Shown: piece after piece, positions 8,804 to 17,468 of the stretch
How positions within the stretch are numbered: position 1 is the first letter of the stretch
Layout of the letters: each line of letters begins with the position of its first letter
Assembly: GCF_900100945.1 (NCBI RefSeq)
Contig: NZ_FNCG01000006.1
Location: 124,001 to 188,000, forward strand
From: Mucilaginibacter gossypii
GTDB lineage: Bacteria; Bacteroidota; Bacteroidia; Sphingobacteriales; Sphingobacteriaceae
DNA length: 64,000 nt
Direction of reading: 5' to 3'
Notes under the pieces: generated by a model
What the model saw: only the letters and a program-made list of their open reading frames with translations
Told to the model about the DNA's origin: nothing
Databases searched by the model: none
Made by a program: the position numbers and the translations under genes

Positions 8804-10263
8804 ATTGCCTTTTCAAATTTCTCCAGTTTCAGCTTTTCAAGATAGGTAAGCGGTGCATAATAAAAAACCGATAATGCTTTCCTGATATTTTTTACCGAGC
8901 TCCCGAACGGATCTTTCAGCAGTTTTTGGAAGCTGTTTTTAGCCAGGTGCTTGTGATAGTTGCGGTGGACGTATTTATGCAATTGCTTGTAGTAAAAAGG
9001 CGGATAGGTATTTTTAAACATCAGCGCCATCTCGTCGGAGTCTGTCCAGTTGGTTTTCTTTTTCAACTCGGTTTTAACGCGTTCGTAAAAACCGGTACCC
9101 GGCAGCGGATACGATACCGAAATACCAATTTCAAATGGCAGCAACCGGTTAATCATATCTATGGTAAGCGTAATATCATCCCGCGTTTCTTCGGGATAAC
9201 CGAACTGGATAAAGAACGATGGCTTAATACCATGCGCTTTCATGAGGTGCGTAGCCGTATGTATCTGATCGATAGTGATCCCCTTATCCATGGCGTCCAG
9301 TACCTTCTGCGATCCGCTCTCGGCCCCTATCCATACATTCTCACAACCGGCTGCGGCCAGGGCTGCTACGGCTTCTTTCTCGGCCAACAAATCGGCCCGC
9401 GACTGAATCTTGAAACGGATCTTAATTCCCTCCTGTGTCAGCAGCTTGGCAAATTCCTTTACCCAACCGGGTTTCAATCCAAAAATATCATCGCAAAACC
9501 AGATATGATCCATCTGGTACAGCTCCTTAAGCATTTTAAGCTCATTAACAATATACTGCGGACTGTGAGAATTATACCGGTTGCCATAAATAGGCTTGGC
9601 ACACCAGTTACACTTGAATGGACAACCGCGGGTAGTTACCACATTAATTGAAAAACAACCCGCATTCTTCATCCACATATCCCGGTAGGTATCCATATTC
9701 ACCAAATCCCAGGCGGGCATGGGCAAACTATCCAGTTCCTTCATTACCGCGCGGCCGGGTGTTTTAATGATTTCGCTGCCGTTCGTGTAAGCTAATCCTT
9801 TTATCTCAAAATGATCAGTATTGCCACTTCGGATATGTTCAATTAGTTCTATCAGCGTTTGTTCGGCTTCACCCAATATCACAAAATCAGCTCCTTCGGC
9901 AAGATATGCTGCATACCGATCGGTTGAATCTGAGCTGGAAACGATAACTGTACAACCACGTTCCTTAGCCAGCTTGCACATTTTAAATGCAGCTTCGCGC
10001 ATATTAGTGAGGCACATTTTGGTCAGGTAGTTGAACCCATCATCATAAACCACAAAAAAATCCGGTTTATTCAACTCAATAGCGGCTATCACCTCGTCAG
10101 GATTGCTCACAAACATGGTATCAAACAGACTTACCCGGTAACCCTGCTCCCGCATCAGCGCAGCAGCGTATATAGTACCCAGTGGCGCATAAGGTTGCCC
10201 TATGCCCCATTGCTTTGGGTCGAACCGTAAAAAGTAAGAATGTGTAAACAGTATATTGTTCAT
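8800..10263 (-). CDS. Cobalamin-binding-domain radical SAM protein
   Basis: A 487-residue enzyme of the B12-binding radical SAM class (BchE-like). Residues 1-150 form a Rossmann-like cobalamin domain (PYAPLGTIYAAALMREQGY, then DFVILGEAEQTLIELIEHI). The radical SAM core starts at about residue 205, with TTRGCPFKCNWCAKP giving the CxxxCxxC 4Fe-4S ligands C214, C218 and C221. WIGAESGSQKVLDAMDKG and FFIQFGYPEETRDDI are the usual SAM-binding strands. The family performs methylations of unactivated carbons, ring contractions or cyclisations. The gene follows the SPASM enzyme by 93 nt and is coupled to a methyltransferase. No close relative with a known substrate is recognised. Confidence 0.9.
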   Translation of the reverse strand: MNNILFTHSYFLRFDPKQWGIGQPYAPLGTIYAAALMREQGYRVSLFDTMFVSNPDEVIAAIELNKPDFFVVYDDGFNYLTKMCLTNMREAAFKMCKLAKERGCTVIVSSSDSTDRYAAYLAEGADFVILGEAEQTLIELIEHIRSGNTDHFEIKGLAYTNGSEIIKTPGRAVMKELDSLPMPAWDLVNMDTYRDMWMKNAGCFSINVVTTRGCPFKCNWCAKPIYGNRYNSHSPQYIVNELKMLKELYQMDHIWFCDDIFGLKPGWVKEFAKLLTQEGIKIRFKIQSRADLLAEKEAVAALAAAGCENVWIGAESGSQKVLDAMDKGITIDQIHTATHLMKAHGIKPSFFIQFGYPEETRDDITLTIDMINRLLPFEIGISVSYPLPGTGFYERVKTELKKKTNWTDSDEMALMFKNTYPPFYYKQLHKYVHRNYHKHLAKNSFQKLLKDPFGSSVKNIRKALSVFYYAPLTYLEKLKLEKFEKAI

Positions 10264-10356
10264 GGTGTTTTAGCCTGTTTCTAAATCCAGGAAAATTTCC
10301 TATACCCTCCCAGGGGAAGAAATCGCACATTTCCGCGCTTCATTGCCTTTTTATTA

Positions 10357-11409
10357 TCAATCCAACCTCGCCAGCGGCGATAAATTAAGCGAGCACACAC
10401 ATTTAACACAGGTAGGGTCATTAGCCATATCCAGTGTTTTGCGAAAATTGATCGCCTCTTTGCTGTTCAAAATATCATTTAATGAATTATCCCTGATGTT
10501 ACCTATCGCCTCATGAAAAAAGCAAGGCCTTACCGCGCCATCAGCCTCAATCACTGCCGATACCCATGGTGCATTACACTTTTTAAACGGGAATGCATTA
10601 TGGCCATAAAAAGCAGCATAATAACCATAAATATCCCGGATCCTAGCCGGAGATTCGGCAATGAACCTGTTGGCAAAATCGCTTTTATTAGCCAGCACCT
10701 GGTTTGTCATTTCCTGAAATTCGGCAAGTTCATTTTCAGTCGGTAATATCTCATGTTGCCGAGGCTCGGCCCATGCTGTTTGGCGGTTAAAGGCATGGCT
10801 GCTAACATCAGCCGGTAAAAAACTTACCTGGTCTATCTCCATTTGCCTTGCTGCTTCAATAATAGCCGGCCAGTTCCTGTAATTTAGCCGATGGACCACT
10901 GTACGAGCTGTTATGCGGTATTTTGGTTCAATAGATTTAATGAATTTCACCCCCTCCCGGAGTTTATTGAATGCGCCAGGTACATTCCGGATAGCGTCAT
11001 GTAAAAGCTCATCGCCATCTAAAGAAACAATGAGGTCGTCAACCCATCTTAAAATATCGAACGCGTTTTTTTTGATAGACAAACCTGTCGACAGCAGCGT
11101 AACCTTGATCTTTTCAGCACGCAAAATCTCGCATAGCCTGAAAAAATTGGCATTCAGCAATGCCTCCCCGCCCGACATCAATACCTGCTTTGTACCGAAT
11201 TTTCGTAAAGCACTTAACAGATCGGTCACGTCGGCTTCGGTAAGCTGCTTCAGGTTTTTATTATCCTTCCAGATATCGCACATAACGCAACGGCAGTTGC
11301 AGGCACTGTGCGGCATCAAAATCACGATGGGTAGCGCAGCGATGCGGTGCGTTTGCAATGTGCGGAAACGCTGAAAGGTATGATATAATGATTGGCCTGT
11401 CATCTGCAT
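10357..11409 (-). CDS. Radical SAM protein with SPASM-like C-terminal iron-sulfur domain
   Basis: A 350-residue enzyme. The 4Fe-4S motif is PHSACNCRCVMCDIW, with C37, C41 and C44 as the CxxxCxxC set and an extra Cys at 39. GGEALL (the SGGEALLN strand) and LIVSLDGDELLHDAIRNVPG are classic SAM-contact strands. The C-terminus has clustered cysteines (FKKCNAPW, VRPCFFHE, PTCVKCVCS) that would bind an auxiliary cluster, as in SPASM proteins such as peptide-modifying maturases, HpnH and MoaA-like enzymes. It lies 3 nt downstream of the 500-residue radical SAM gene, so it is in the same operon. The substrate could be a peptide, lipid or sugar. Confidence 0.88.
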   Translation of the reverse strand: MQMTGQSLYHTFQRFRTLQTHRIAALPIVILMPHSACNCRCVMCDIWKDNKNLKQLTEADVTDLLSALRKFGTKQVLMSGGEALLNANFFRLCEILRAEKIKVTLLSTGLSIKKNAFDILRWVDDLIVSLDGDELLHDAIRNVPGAFNKLREGVKFIKSIEPKYRITARTVVHRLNYRNWPAIIEAARQMEIDQVSFLPADVSSHAFNRQTAWAEPRQHEILPTENELAEFQEMTNQVLANKSDFANRFIAESPARIRDIYGYYAAFYGHNAFPFKKCNAPWVSAVIEADGAVRPCFFHEAIGNIRDNSLNDILNSKEAINFRKTLDMANDPTCVKCVCSLNLSPLARLD

Positions 11410-11412
11410 AAA

Positions 11413-12915
11413 TTAAAATCCCTGTATTTCGGGCTGCCTGTAACGCCAAACCTTTTGTAGCAACTTTATTTCATAAGGATAATGGTACATGCTCGCCTTA
11501 TAACGCATGGTTGCTACCAGTTTAATGGCCATACGTTTAATCATATTGAGCCTGATATCAGTTACCGTTGGATACACCCCGTTCAGCACTGTTTCAAAAT
11601 TTCTGATCTTATCAATCATCTCCGGCGTGAGCCATGGCGTGAGCGGATTTTTACGAAGATCAAAGGCTTCCCATGCCGGGCTGATCCAGTCCTCCAGCGT
11701 TTCGGGGAAACGGAAGCCGCTTTTCATTACCTGCTTAAACAATTCCGACCCTTCGGTAGGCACAGGACTGTAGGTATAAATTACGATCTCGGTTTTACGG
11801 TTAACAGCCTTTACCTTTTTTATAAAGTCTATTTCAAAATCAATTTGCGACTGAACCTGTTCCTGAGTTGGCGCCGGAGTGCCTAATACAAAAGAATATT
11901 CGGGTATGATATCAAACTTTTTAAGGCGTTCGGCAAACTCAATGATCTGGTCGCCTGTTTGCGTGCCGCCCTTATCCATCTGCTCTAAAATGGTGTTGTT
12001 ACCACTTTCGGCTCCGAAAAAGATGATCTTACATCCTGATTCGCGGATTGCGGCAAGGGATGAATCTTTAAATTTCGACATGGTATCGATGCGGGCCATA
12101 CCCCACCAAGTCATGTTTTCGGGTTTGATTAAACGGGCAAACTCAACAGCGCGCTTTTCTGATACAAAAAAATTGTTATCATGAAACTCAATGGCATCTG
12201 CACCCCATTTATCTTTAATATATTTTACATCCTTATAAACATTCCGGGCCGATTTTGCCTTCCATCTTGCCTCATATATTGGCACTACAGCACAAAAGGA
12301 GCAGGTGAAGGGGCAACCGATGCTGGAGTGATAAGCCATCGTTTTTTCGCCCAGGTAAGTTTTACCCAAAAACTTGGTGATGGGATAAAAAGTATTCAGC
12401 TTATCATATGGCAAGGCCGGTAGGCTGTCCTGATCTAAAAGGTCTTCCTTAGCGGTTTTGATGATCTTGCCATCGGTTGCTTTATAGATGAGGTTGCGGA
12501 TAAACTCATAAGGTTCGTTTTTCTCCAGGGCATCAATCAAGGCGGGGAAAGCGTGATCACCAGGCCCGTTGATAATAAAGTCGACATAACCGGAATATAA
12601 AACCGCGTTAGGTTGATTTGATGGGAAATACCCCCCCCAGATCATTTTGGTATTGGGATATCTTTGCTTTATAATTTTTGCCGCAGTAATAGCCTGCTTT
12701 AACTGCGGACCGGGCATAACTGTAAACCCAAAGTATTTAAACTCGCCGGTGCTTAAATAGCTATCTATCTTAACCATCGGGTCATGCTCACAATTGCCGT
12801 CAACAATTACCCAATCATATTTTCCATCAACCGAGGCCGCTATATTTAGTATCGAATTAGGTATGCGATACTTGTTATTTGCACTGCGCGGGTTAAATAA
12901 TAATATCTTGTTCAT
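11413..12915 (-). CDS. Cobalamin-binding-domain radical SAM protein, first gene of minus operon
   Basis: A 500-residue enzyme with an N-terminal B12-type domain (ILLFNPRSANNKYRIPNSIL, IKQRYPNTKMIWGGYFPS, VDFIINGPGDHAFPALIDAL). The radical SAM core follows, with SSIGCPFTCSFCAVVP giving C201, C205 and C208. FFGAESGNNTILEQMDKG and YSFVLGTPAPTQEQV are the later SAM-barrel strands. It belongs to the same broad class as the 8800-10263 gene, but the two are clearly not recent duplicates. It opens the four-gene minus operon that runs to 7982. The first 23 nt of the gene overlap the end of a small ORF remnant. The reaction is unknown. Confidence 0.9.
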   Translation of the reverse strand: MNKILLFNPRSANNKYRIPNSILNIAASVDGKYDWVIVDGNCEHDPMVKIDSYLSTGEFKYFGFTVMPGPQLKQAITAAKIIKQRYPNTKMIWGGYFPSNQPNAVLYSGYVDFIINGPGDHAFPALIDALEKNEPYEFIRNLIYKATDGKIIKTAKEDLLDQDSLPALPYDKLNTFYPITKFLGKTYLGEKTMAYHSSIGCPFTCSFCAVVPIYEARWKAKSARNVYKDVKYIKDKWGADAIEFHDNNFFVSEKRAVEFARLIKPENMTWWGMARIDTMSKFKDSSLAAIRESGCKIIFFGAESGNNTILEQMDKGGTQTGDQIIEFAERLKKFDIIPEYSFVLGTPAPTQEQVQSQIDFEIDFIKKVKAVNRKTEIVIYTYSPVPTEGSELFKQVMKSGFRFPETLEDWISPAWEAFDLRKNPLTPWLTPEMIDKIRNFETVLNGVYPTVTDIRLNMIKRMAIKLVATMRYKASMYHYPYEIKLLQKVWRYRQPEIQGF

Positions 12916-13036
12916 CTGTTAGTATCAATACTTTGCTTTCAATCCCCCCGGCAATGGGTTTATCTTTTAGTTTAAGCAACCTGTAAAGCACCCCTGCCAT
13001 TACAAAGTCTGCACACAAAATAAAACCCACTGCCAT
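12893..13036 (-). pseudogene. 47-codon ORF, possibly the C-terminal remnant of a membrane protein
   Basis: The reverse strand reads 47 codons: MAVGFILCADFVMAGVLYRL followed by a Lys-rich tail ending at TAA 12893. One hydrophobic helix followed by a basic tail is how flippases and other multi-pass transporters end. A stop occurs three codons upstream and I see no continuation in any frame. It overlaps the start of the radical SAM gene by 23 nt. Two readings are possible: a remnant of a transporter gene that once headed this operon, or a genuine one-helix small protein. It was not in the list of longer ORFs and has no RBS I can identify. Confidence 0.35.
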
Positions 13037-13227
13037 ACCCAATCACAAATGAGGGGGATTGCCCATTCAACAATTAATCTGAGCTTCTACATTATCACTT
13101 TCACACTAATAAATACGCCCTGGCTTTCACACAGGTTGCCTGCCTTTATAAATAAAATAGCTGGCAACCATTATTATTTAACAGCCGTATCTGCTGATAT
13201 AAGGTTTAATTAAATACCCCCGGAACC
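13037..13227. promoter_or_regulatory. Divergent promoter region with inverted repeat GGTTGCC-N22-GGCAACC
   Basis: This gap separates the minus radical SAM operon from the plus methyltransferase/amidohydrolase operon (full gap 12916-13227, partly occupied by the small ORF). It contains a perfect 7-bp inverted repeat, GGTTGCC at 13134-13140 and GGCAACC at 13163-13169, centres 29 bp apart and flanking an AT-rich core. The position between divergent operons suits an operator shared by both, but an RNA hairpin leader is also possible. No convincing -7 box was identified. Confidence 0.35.
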
Positions 13228-13980
13228 GTGATCCAAACTGTAAAAAATTATATTAAGCAGCGCTTTTTCCCGCCCGATATCATAGAGAAAAACTCGGTGG
13301 ATGCCTACGATATCTGGGCCGAGCATTATGATGCGCAGCCAGGTAACCTCATGCTCGATTTGGATGAAGTTTTGTTTCCCCGCCTGGTTACGGATACAGT
13401 TATCGCCGGTAAAAACGTGGCCGATATTGGCTGCGGTACCGGCAGACATTGGGAAAAGATGTTTGCGCTAAATCCAGGGCGGTTAACAGGCTTTGACACA
13501 TCGGGCGGAATGCTGTCCCGTTTACAGCAAAAGTTTCCATCGGCAAATATTTACCGAATTACCGATGACCTGTTCGGTGACATGCCATCGGGGAGTTTTG
13601 ACACCATAGTTTCAACCCTTACCGTTGCGCACATCAAAAATATTGAAGTTGCCTTGCAGGCCTGGATGCGGATCCTGAAACCGACCGGCGACATCATTAT
13701 TACCGATTTCCATCCGCAGACATTGGCAAACGGCGGCAAGCGGACATTTAAACATGGCAGTAGTTTTATAGCGGTCGAAAACTATGTACACCCAGTAAAT
13801 ACCATTAAAGATCTGTTGCTGAACAACGGTTTTAAGCTAATTGCCGAAGAAGAAATTAAAATAGATGAAACCATGAAGCATTATTATGCCAATAAAAACG
13901 CGCTTCATGTTTATGATAAATATAAAGGCTTCCCCATTATTTACGGGTTGCACTTGACGAGAACTGATGGTACTGAATAA
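13228..13980 (+). CDS. Class I SAM-dependent methyltransferase
   Basis: A 250-residue enzyme starting at GTG. The SAM-binding motif NVADIGCGTGRHWEKMF lies around residues 63-79. TGFDTSGGML provides the acidic ribose-binding residue, DTIVSTLTVAHI is motif II, and LKPTGDIIITDFHP is motif III. The region DAYDIWAEHYD near residue 25 is common in UbiE/Methyltransf_11 enzymes. It is the first gene of the plus arm and overlaps the amidohydrolase by 14 nt. With the second methyltransferase at 7982 it brackets the radical SAM genes, implying at least two methylations or a methylation plus a carbanion-type transfer. The substrate is unknown. Confidence 0.87.
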   Translation: MIQTVKNYIKQRFFPPDIIEKNSVDAYDIWAEHYDAQPGNLMLDLDEVLFPRLVTDTVIAGKNVADIGCGTGRHWEKMFALNPGRLTGFDTSGGMLSRLQQKFPSANIYRITDDLFGDMPSGSFDTIVSTLTVAHIKNIEVALQAWMRILKPTGDIIITDFHPQTLANGGKRTFKHGSSFIAVENYVHPVNTIKDLLLNNGFKLIAEEEIKIDETMKHYYANKNALHVYDKYKGFPIIYGLHLTRTDGTE

Positions 13981-15124
13981 CGTGATGATACCGGGAAACG
14001 ATGCCGTGGTGAGCATAAGTATAAGCGAGGGTAAAATAAAACAGGTTTCCCCCTCACATACTGATGACCGCGAACAGCTGACCTTTGTGAATGCCATTGC
14101 TTTTCCGGGCCTGATCAACTCGCATGACCATCTTGATTTTAATCTTTTTCCGCAGCTTGGCAATAAAACCTATGAAAGTTATACTGAATGGGGAAAACAC
14201 ATTCACCGCGCTTACGCCGTTGAGATTGCATCTGTGCTAAAAATCCCTATTGCCCTGCGCGAACGCTGGGGTGTTTATAAAAACCTGCTTTGCGGCGTTA
14301 CCACAGTGGTAAACCACGGGGAAAAAACTACCATAAATGATCCTCTCATCACCATATTTGACAATTGCCAGAGTATCCACTCCGTCCGGTTTGAAAAAAA
14401 CTGGAAGAAACGGCTCAATAACCCGCTTAAAATAAATAAACCGGCCGTCATCCATATAGGCGAGGGCACAAACGATATCGCCCATACCGAAATAGATGAA
14501 CTAATTAAATGGAATATCCTTAAGCGTAAACTCATCGGGATCCATGGAGTAGCTATGGATCCTCAACAAGCCAAACATTTCGAAGCCCTGGTTTGGTGCC
14601 CCGAATCAAACTATTTCCTGCTTAATAAAACAGCGGCCATTGATGAGCTAAAAAGCAAAACAACGATTTTATTTGGCACAGATAGCACACTTACCGGGCA
14701 TTGGGACATCTGGCATCACATTCGCCTTGCGCGTAAAACCCAAATGCTTAATGATGATGAATTGTACAACTCTCTTACTTCATCCCCTGCCCAAACCTGG
14801 AAACTAAATAGTGGCAGCATTACCAGCGGATTTGACGCCGATATTGTAATAGCCAAAGCAAAAGGCAAAGTTGGTTTGCAGGCTTTTTATAATATAACAC
14901 CCAATGATATTTTACTGGTGATGCATAAGGGCGTGATTTTGCTGTTTGATGAATCGCTTTATCACCAGCTTACGGGTATAATTACCCAAAATTACAGCAA
15001 GGTCTTTACCGGCAACCATTTCAAATACGTGATGGGCGATATCCCTGGTTTAATAGCCGAAATAAAACGATACAAGCCGGATGCCTGTTTTCCCATACCT
15101 CACCCAGCCCTGCCTGCCGCATGA
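13967..15124 (+). CDS. Amidohydrolase-superfamily metal hydrolase
   Basis: A 385-residue protein with the amidohydrolase fold. The beta-sandwich N-terminus is MVLNNVMIPGNDAVVSISIS. PGLINSHDHLDF gives metal ligands H53 and H55, HIGEG gives H163, GIHGVAM gives H193, and FGTDSTL gives D239. All five canonical ligands are present, so it should be active on a cyclic or amide C-N bond (chlorohydrolase or cytosine-deaminase-like branch). The C-terminal SGFDADIVIAKAK matches the second sandwich half. It overlaps the upstream methyltransferase by 14 nt and the following 36-codon ORF by 4 nt. A hydrolase fits late tailoring or deprotection in the same pathway as the radical SAM genes. Confidence 0.88.
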   Translation: MVLNNVMIPGNDAVVSISISEGKIKQVSPSHTDDREQLTFVNAIAFPGLINSHDHLDFNLFPQLGNKTYESYTEWGKHIHRAYAVEIASVLKIPIALRERWGVYKNLLCGVTTVVNHGEKTTINDPLITIFDNCQSIHSVRFEKNWKKRLNNPLKINKPAVIHIGEGTNDIAHTEIDELIKWNILKRKLIGIHGVAMDPQQAKHFEALVWCPESNYFLLNKTAAIDELKSKTTILFGTDSTLTGHWDIWHHIRLARKTQMLNDDELYNSLTSSPAQTWKLNSGSITSGFDADIVIAKAKGKVGLQAFYNITPNDILLVMHKGVILLFDESLYHQLTGIITQNYSKVFTGNHFKYVMGDIPGLIAEIKRYKPDACFPIPHPALPAA

Positions 15125-15231
15125 ATATCATCAAAAAAATATGGTCAAAATCGAAATCCAAAGCGGTTTATTTAAGCGGTGGTGGATGCCACGTTTTGGG
15201 GTTGGATAAAGACCTTGATACCTCTAAATAA
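15121..15231 (+). CDS. 36-residue ORF translationally coupled to the amidohydrolase
   Basis: ATG 15121 overlaps the amidohydrolase stop as ATGA and opens a 36-codon frame ending at TAA 15229. The peptide has a basic, hydrophobic first half (MNIIKKIWSKSKSKAVYL) and a second half with Gly-Gly-Gly-Cys-His at residues 20-24 and an acidic tail LDKDLDTSK. A short coupled peptide beside three radical SAM enzymes, two methyltransferases and a hydrolase is where a ribosomal peptide precursor could sit. It could also be the degraded start of a lost gene or a chance frame. I recognise no family. Confidence 0.4.
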   Translation: MNIIKKIWSKSKSKAVYLSGGGCHVLGLDKDLDTSK

Positions 15232-15269
15232 AAATAGCATTTGCTTTTGCCACCATTAATACTTTTTAA

Positions 15270-16370
15270 ATGAGATACGTTTTAGCCAGTTATGTGTACA
15301 CCAAAGAGTTTAACCAGCCACAGGCCTGGTTAAAGCGCATTAACATGTATACCGGCATATTAGATGCCCTGGCCAAAAGCAACGAGGTGATCAGCATTGA
15401 ACAAATCAATTACGAAGGTGAACTGACACAAAACGGGGTTAACTACCATTTCAGAAGATACCCAAAAGCGGCGCTCAAATATTTTCCGTGGGCTTTGCAT
15501 TTGTATATTAAAAGCCTTAAATCCGATGTGGTAATAGTACATGGTTTGCATTTCCCCTTGCAGGTTATCCAGCTACGCCTTATGCTTGGCCGCAAAGTAA
15601 AGGTCATTGTACAAAATCATGCTGAAAAACCTTTTACCGGTTTAAAAAAACTACTTCAGCGGGCAGCCGACCGGTTGGTTAACGCCAACTTGTTTGCATC
15701 GCATGATATGGGTATGGAATGGATTGCCGCCGGCAACCTCAAATCGCCCGGTAAAATACATGAGGTAATGGAAGTTTCCTCTGTTTTTTATCCTATAAGC
15801 CGCTTGGAAGCCAACTCTCAAACAGGTGCACAAGGCAACCCGGTGTTTTTATGGGTAGGCCGTTTAAACGAAAATAAAGATCCGTTAAACGTGGTGAAAG
15901 CCTTTTTGAAATTCGCCGAAAGTTCGCCCGGGGCAAAGCTCTTTATGATCTATCACACCGAAGAGTTACTGCCGAAGATCAACGATTTATTAAACTCATC
16001 ACCAAATATAGAAGCCATTGAATTAATTGGCGAAGTACCACACGCCGATTTATTGTACTGGTACAACAGTGCCGATTTCATTCTCTCCGGCTCACATTAT
16101 GAAGGCAGCGGCACCGCTATTTGCGAAGCCATGTCATGCGGATGCGTGCCGGTGGTTACAGACATCCTTTCGTTCAGGATGATCACTAACAACGGTGAAT
16201 GCGGCGTATTGTATGAACCGGGAAATGAACCTGCATTACTTGATGTGCTCCTGCAAACTACACAAATGAATGTTGCAGAAAAGCGGAGATTATCCATTGA
16301 ATATTATAAGCAAAACTTATCGTTTGAGGCTATTGCAGAGAGGATCGAGAGCATAGTGCAAAGCCTTTGA
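15270..16370 (+). CDS. Family 4 glycosyltransferase
   Basis: A 366-residue GT-B enzyme. The N-terminal half has VVIVHGLHFPLQVIQLRLML and VIVQNHAEKPF (acceptor domain). The C-terminal half has NPVFLWVGRLNENKDPLNVV and the donor-site signature SHYEGSGTAICEAMSCGCVPVVTD around residues 270-295, with the conserved E-x7-E. It follows the 36-codon ORF by 38 nt and ends 36 nt from the convergent GT4 gene. Its presence right after the tailoring genes suggests that the modified compound is glycosylated or is itself a glycan component. Specificity is unknown. Confidence 0.88.
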   Translation: MRYVLASYVYTKEFNQPQAWLKRINMYTGILDALAKSNEVISIEQINYEGELTQNGVNYHFRRYPKAALKYFPWALHLYIKSLKSDVVIVHGLHFPLQVIQLRLMLGRKVKVIVQNHAEKPFTGLKKLLQRAADRLVNANLFASHDMGMEWIAAGNLKSPGKIHEVMEVSSVFYPISRLEANSQTGAQGNPVFLWVGRLNENKDPLNVVKAFLKFAESSPGAKLFMIYHTEELLPKINDLLNSSPNIEAIELIGEVPHADLLYWYNSADFILSGSHYEGSGTAICEAMSCGCVPVVTDILSFRMITNNGECGVLYEPGNEPALLDVLLQTTQMNVAEKRRLSIEYYKQNLSFEAIAERIESIVQSL

Positions 16371-16406
16371 ATGCTTGCTCTTACAATCACCAGCTGCGGA
16401 TAAAAC

Positions 16407-17468
16407 CTACCGCTCAAACAACCCCATCATCTTCCTCACATTATCCCTGATGTCATAAACCAATACATTTTTCTTCCCCGAATCCGGTTCATCCAAAATA
16501 CAACGGATAGTTTGCCCGGCTTCTTCCATATTATTTACAATAAACCAGTTGGTAATATCATTATCCATCGGCTTAACAAAACTTACCACTTCGGCTGCCG
16601 CATACAGAGCTTCAAGGCAAACGGCGCCGAAGCCTTCATATTCCGAAGGATGAAATAACACTCTCGAGCGCTGCATCATTTTAAGCACTTCGTGATGCGG
16701 TAGTTCGCCTGCAAGGGTTACGTTACTTTCAAGTTGCTTTGATTTAATTCGTTTTATTAACTTTTCCTTTTCAGGGCCGTCGCCGCATATTACCGTTTTT
16801 ATATCCGGGTAATACTGCTTCAGCATGGCAACAGTTTCTATAAACAGGTGAAACCGTTTCAAGGAAATAAGTGACCCTGCCCCTAAAATATGAATGTCTT
16901 TTCCGGCAGATAAATCACCAAATAATGAAATATCTATTCCCACAGGGATAACATTCAGTGGTTTTACATTGTAGTTTTTGGTGAACTCCCGCACAATAAA
17001 ATCCGACAGCGCTATCAGCTCCTCTCCTTTGGGCTTTATCCACTTAGCATATTTGTTCCCCCTTTTTGCATCCTGCCCCAGCATCCAGCAGTGGTGCTTA
17101 ATATTTTTTATCCGGGCAAAATAATGACCAACAAAGGCACATTCGCCAAGCCAAAAGCTTAACAAGCCCATTATTTGGTATTGTTTGTTTAAATTCCCTA
17201 AAGCTCGCCATACTTTTAGCCAGGTATTCAGCCTGAATAGTTTACCACGGCTTCTTCCTCCAAAACTGATCACCCGTATACCATGCCAATCATATTCGGC
17301 AGCGAAAAAGGGATATTGAAAACTTAGCACAATGATATGCAGTTCCGGATTTTCGGCCTTCAACGCCCGTACAAAAACCCGTTGAGGCGGTAAGCAGGTA
17401 GTATCGGCTTCGTTTTCGGGGAAACCGGGGCTCAGGATAAGCAATGCTTTTTTACGGTTATCATCCAT
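16407..17468 (-). CDS. Family 4 glycosyltransferase
   Basis: A 353-residue GT-B enzyme. ALLILSPGFPENEADTTCLP is the typical Gly-rich start of a GT4. Later come IHILGAGSLISLKRFHLFIE, VICGDGPEKEKLIKRI (donor-binding loop) and FHPSEYEGFGAVCLEALYAA with the E-x7-E catalytic/donor motif around residues 275-292. Its ATG overlaps the stop of the ABC exporter by 8 nt, so transferase and exporter are translated from one message. That pairing supports a role in building the sugar substrate that the exporter flips. Confidence 0.88.
   Translation of the reverse strand: MDDNRKKALLILSPGFPENEADTTCLPPQRVFVRALKAENPELHIIVLSFQYPFFAAEYDWHGIRVISFGGRSRGKLFRLNTWLKVWRALGNLNKQYQIMGLLSFWLGECAFVGHYFARIKNIKHHCWMLGQDAKRGNKYAKWIKPKGEELIALSDFIVREFTKNYNVKPLNVIPVGIDISLFGDLSAGKDIHILGAGSLISLKRFHLFIETVAMLKQYYPDIKTVICGDGPEKEKLIKRIKSKQLESNVTLAGELPHHEVLKMMQRSRVLFHPSEYEGFGAVCLEALYAAAEVVSFVKPMDNDITNWFIVNNMEEAGQTIRCILDEPDSGKKNVLVYDIRDNVRKMMGLFER

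Noticed and set aside
10281..10343. 20-codon minus-strand ORF in the gap between two radical SAM genes (MKRGNVRFLPLGGYRKFSWI)
   Set aside because: Too short to judge, no coupling to a neighbour and no visible RBS. It could be a peptide, but a chance frame is more likely than for the ATGA-coupled ORF at 15121.
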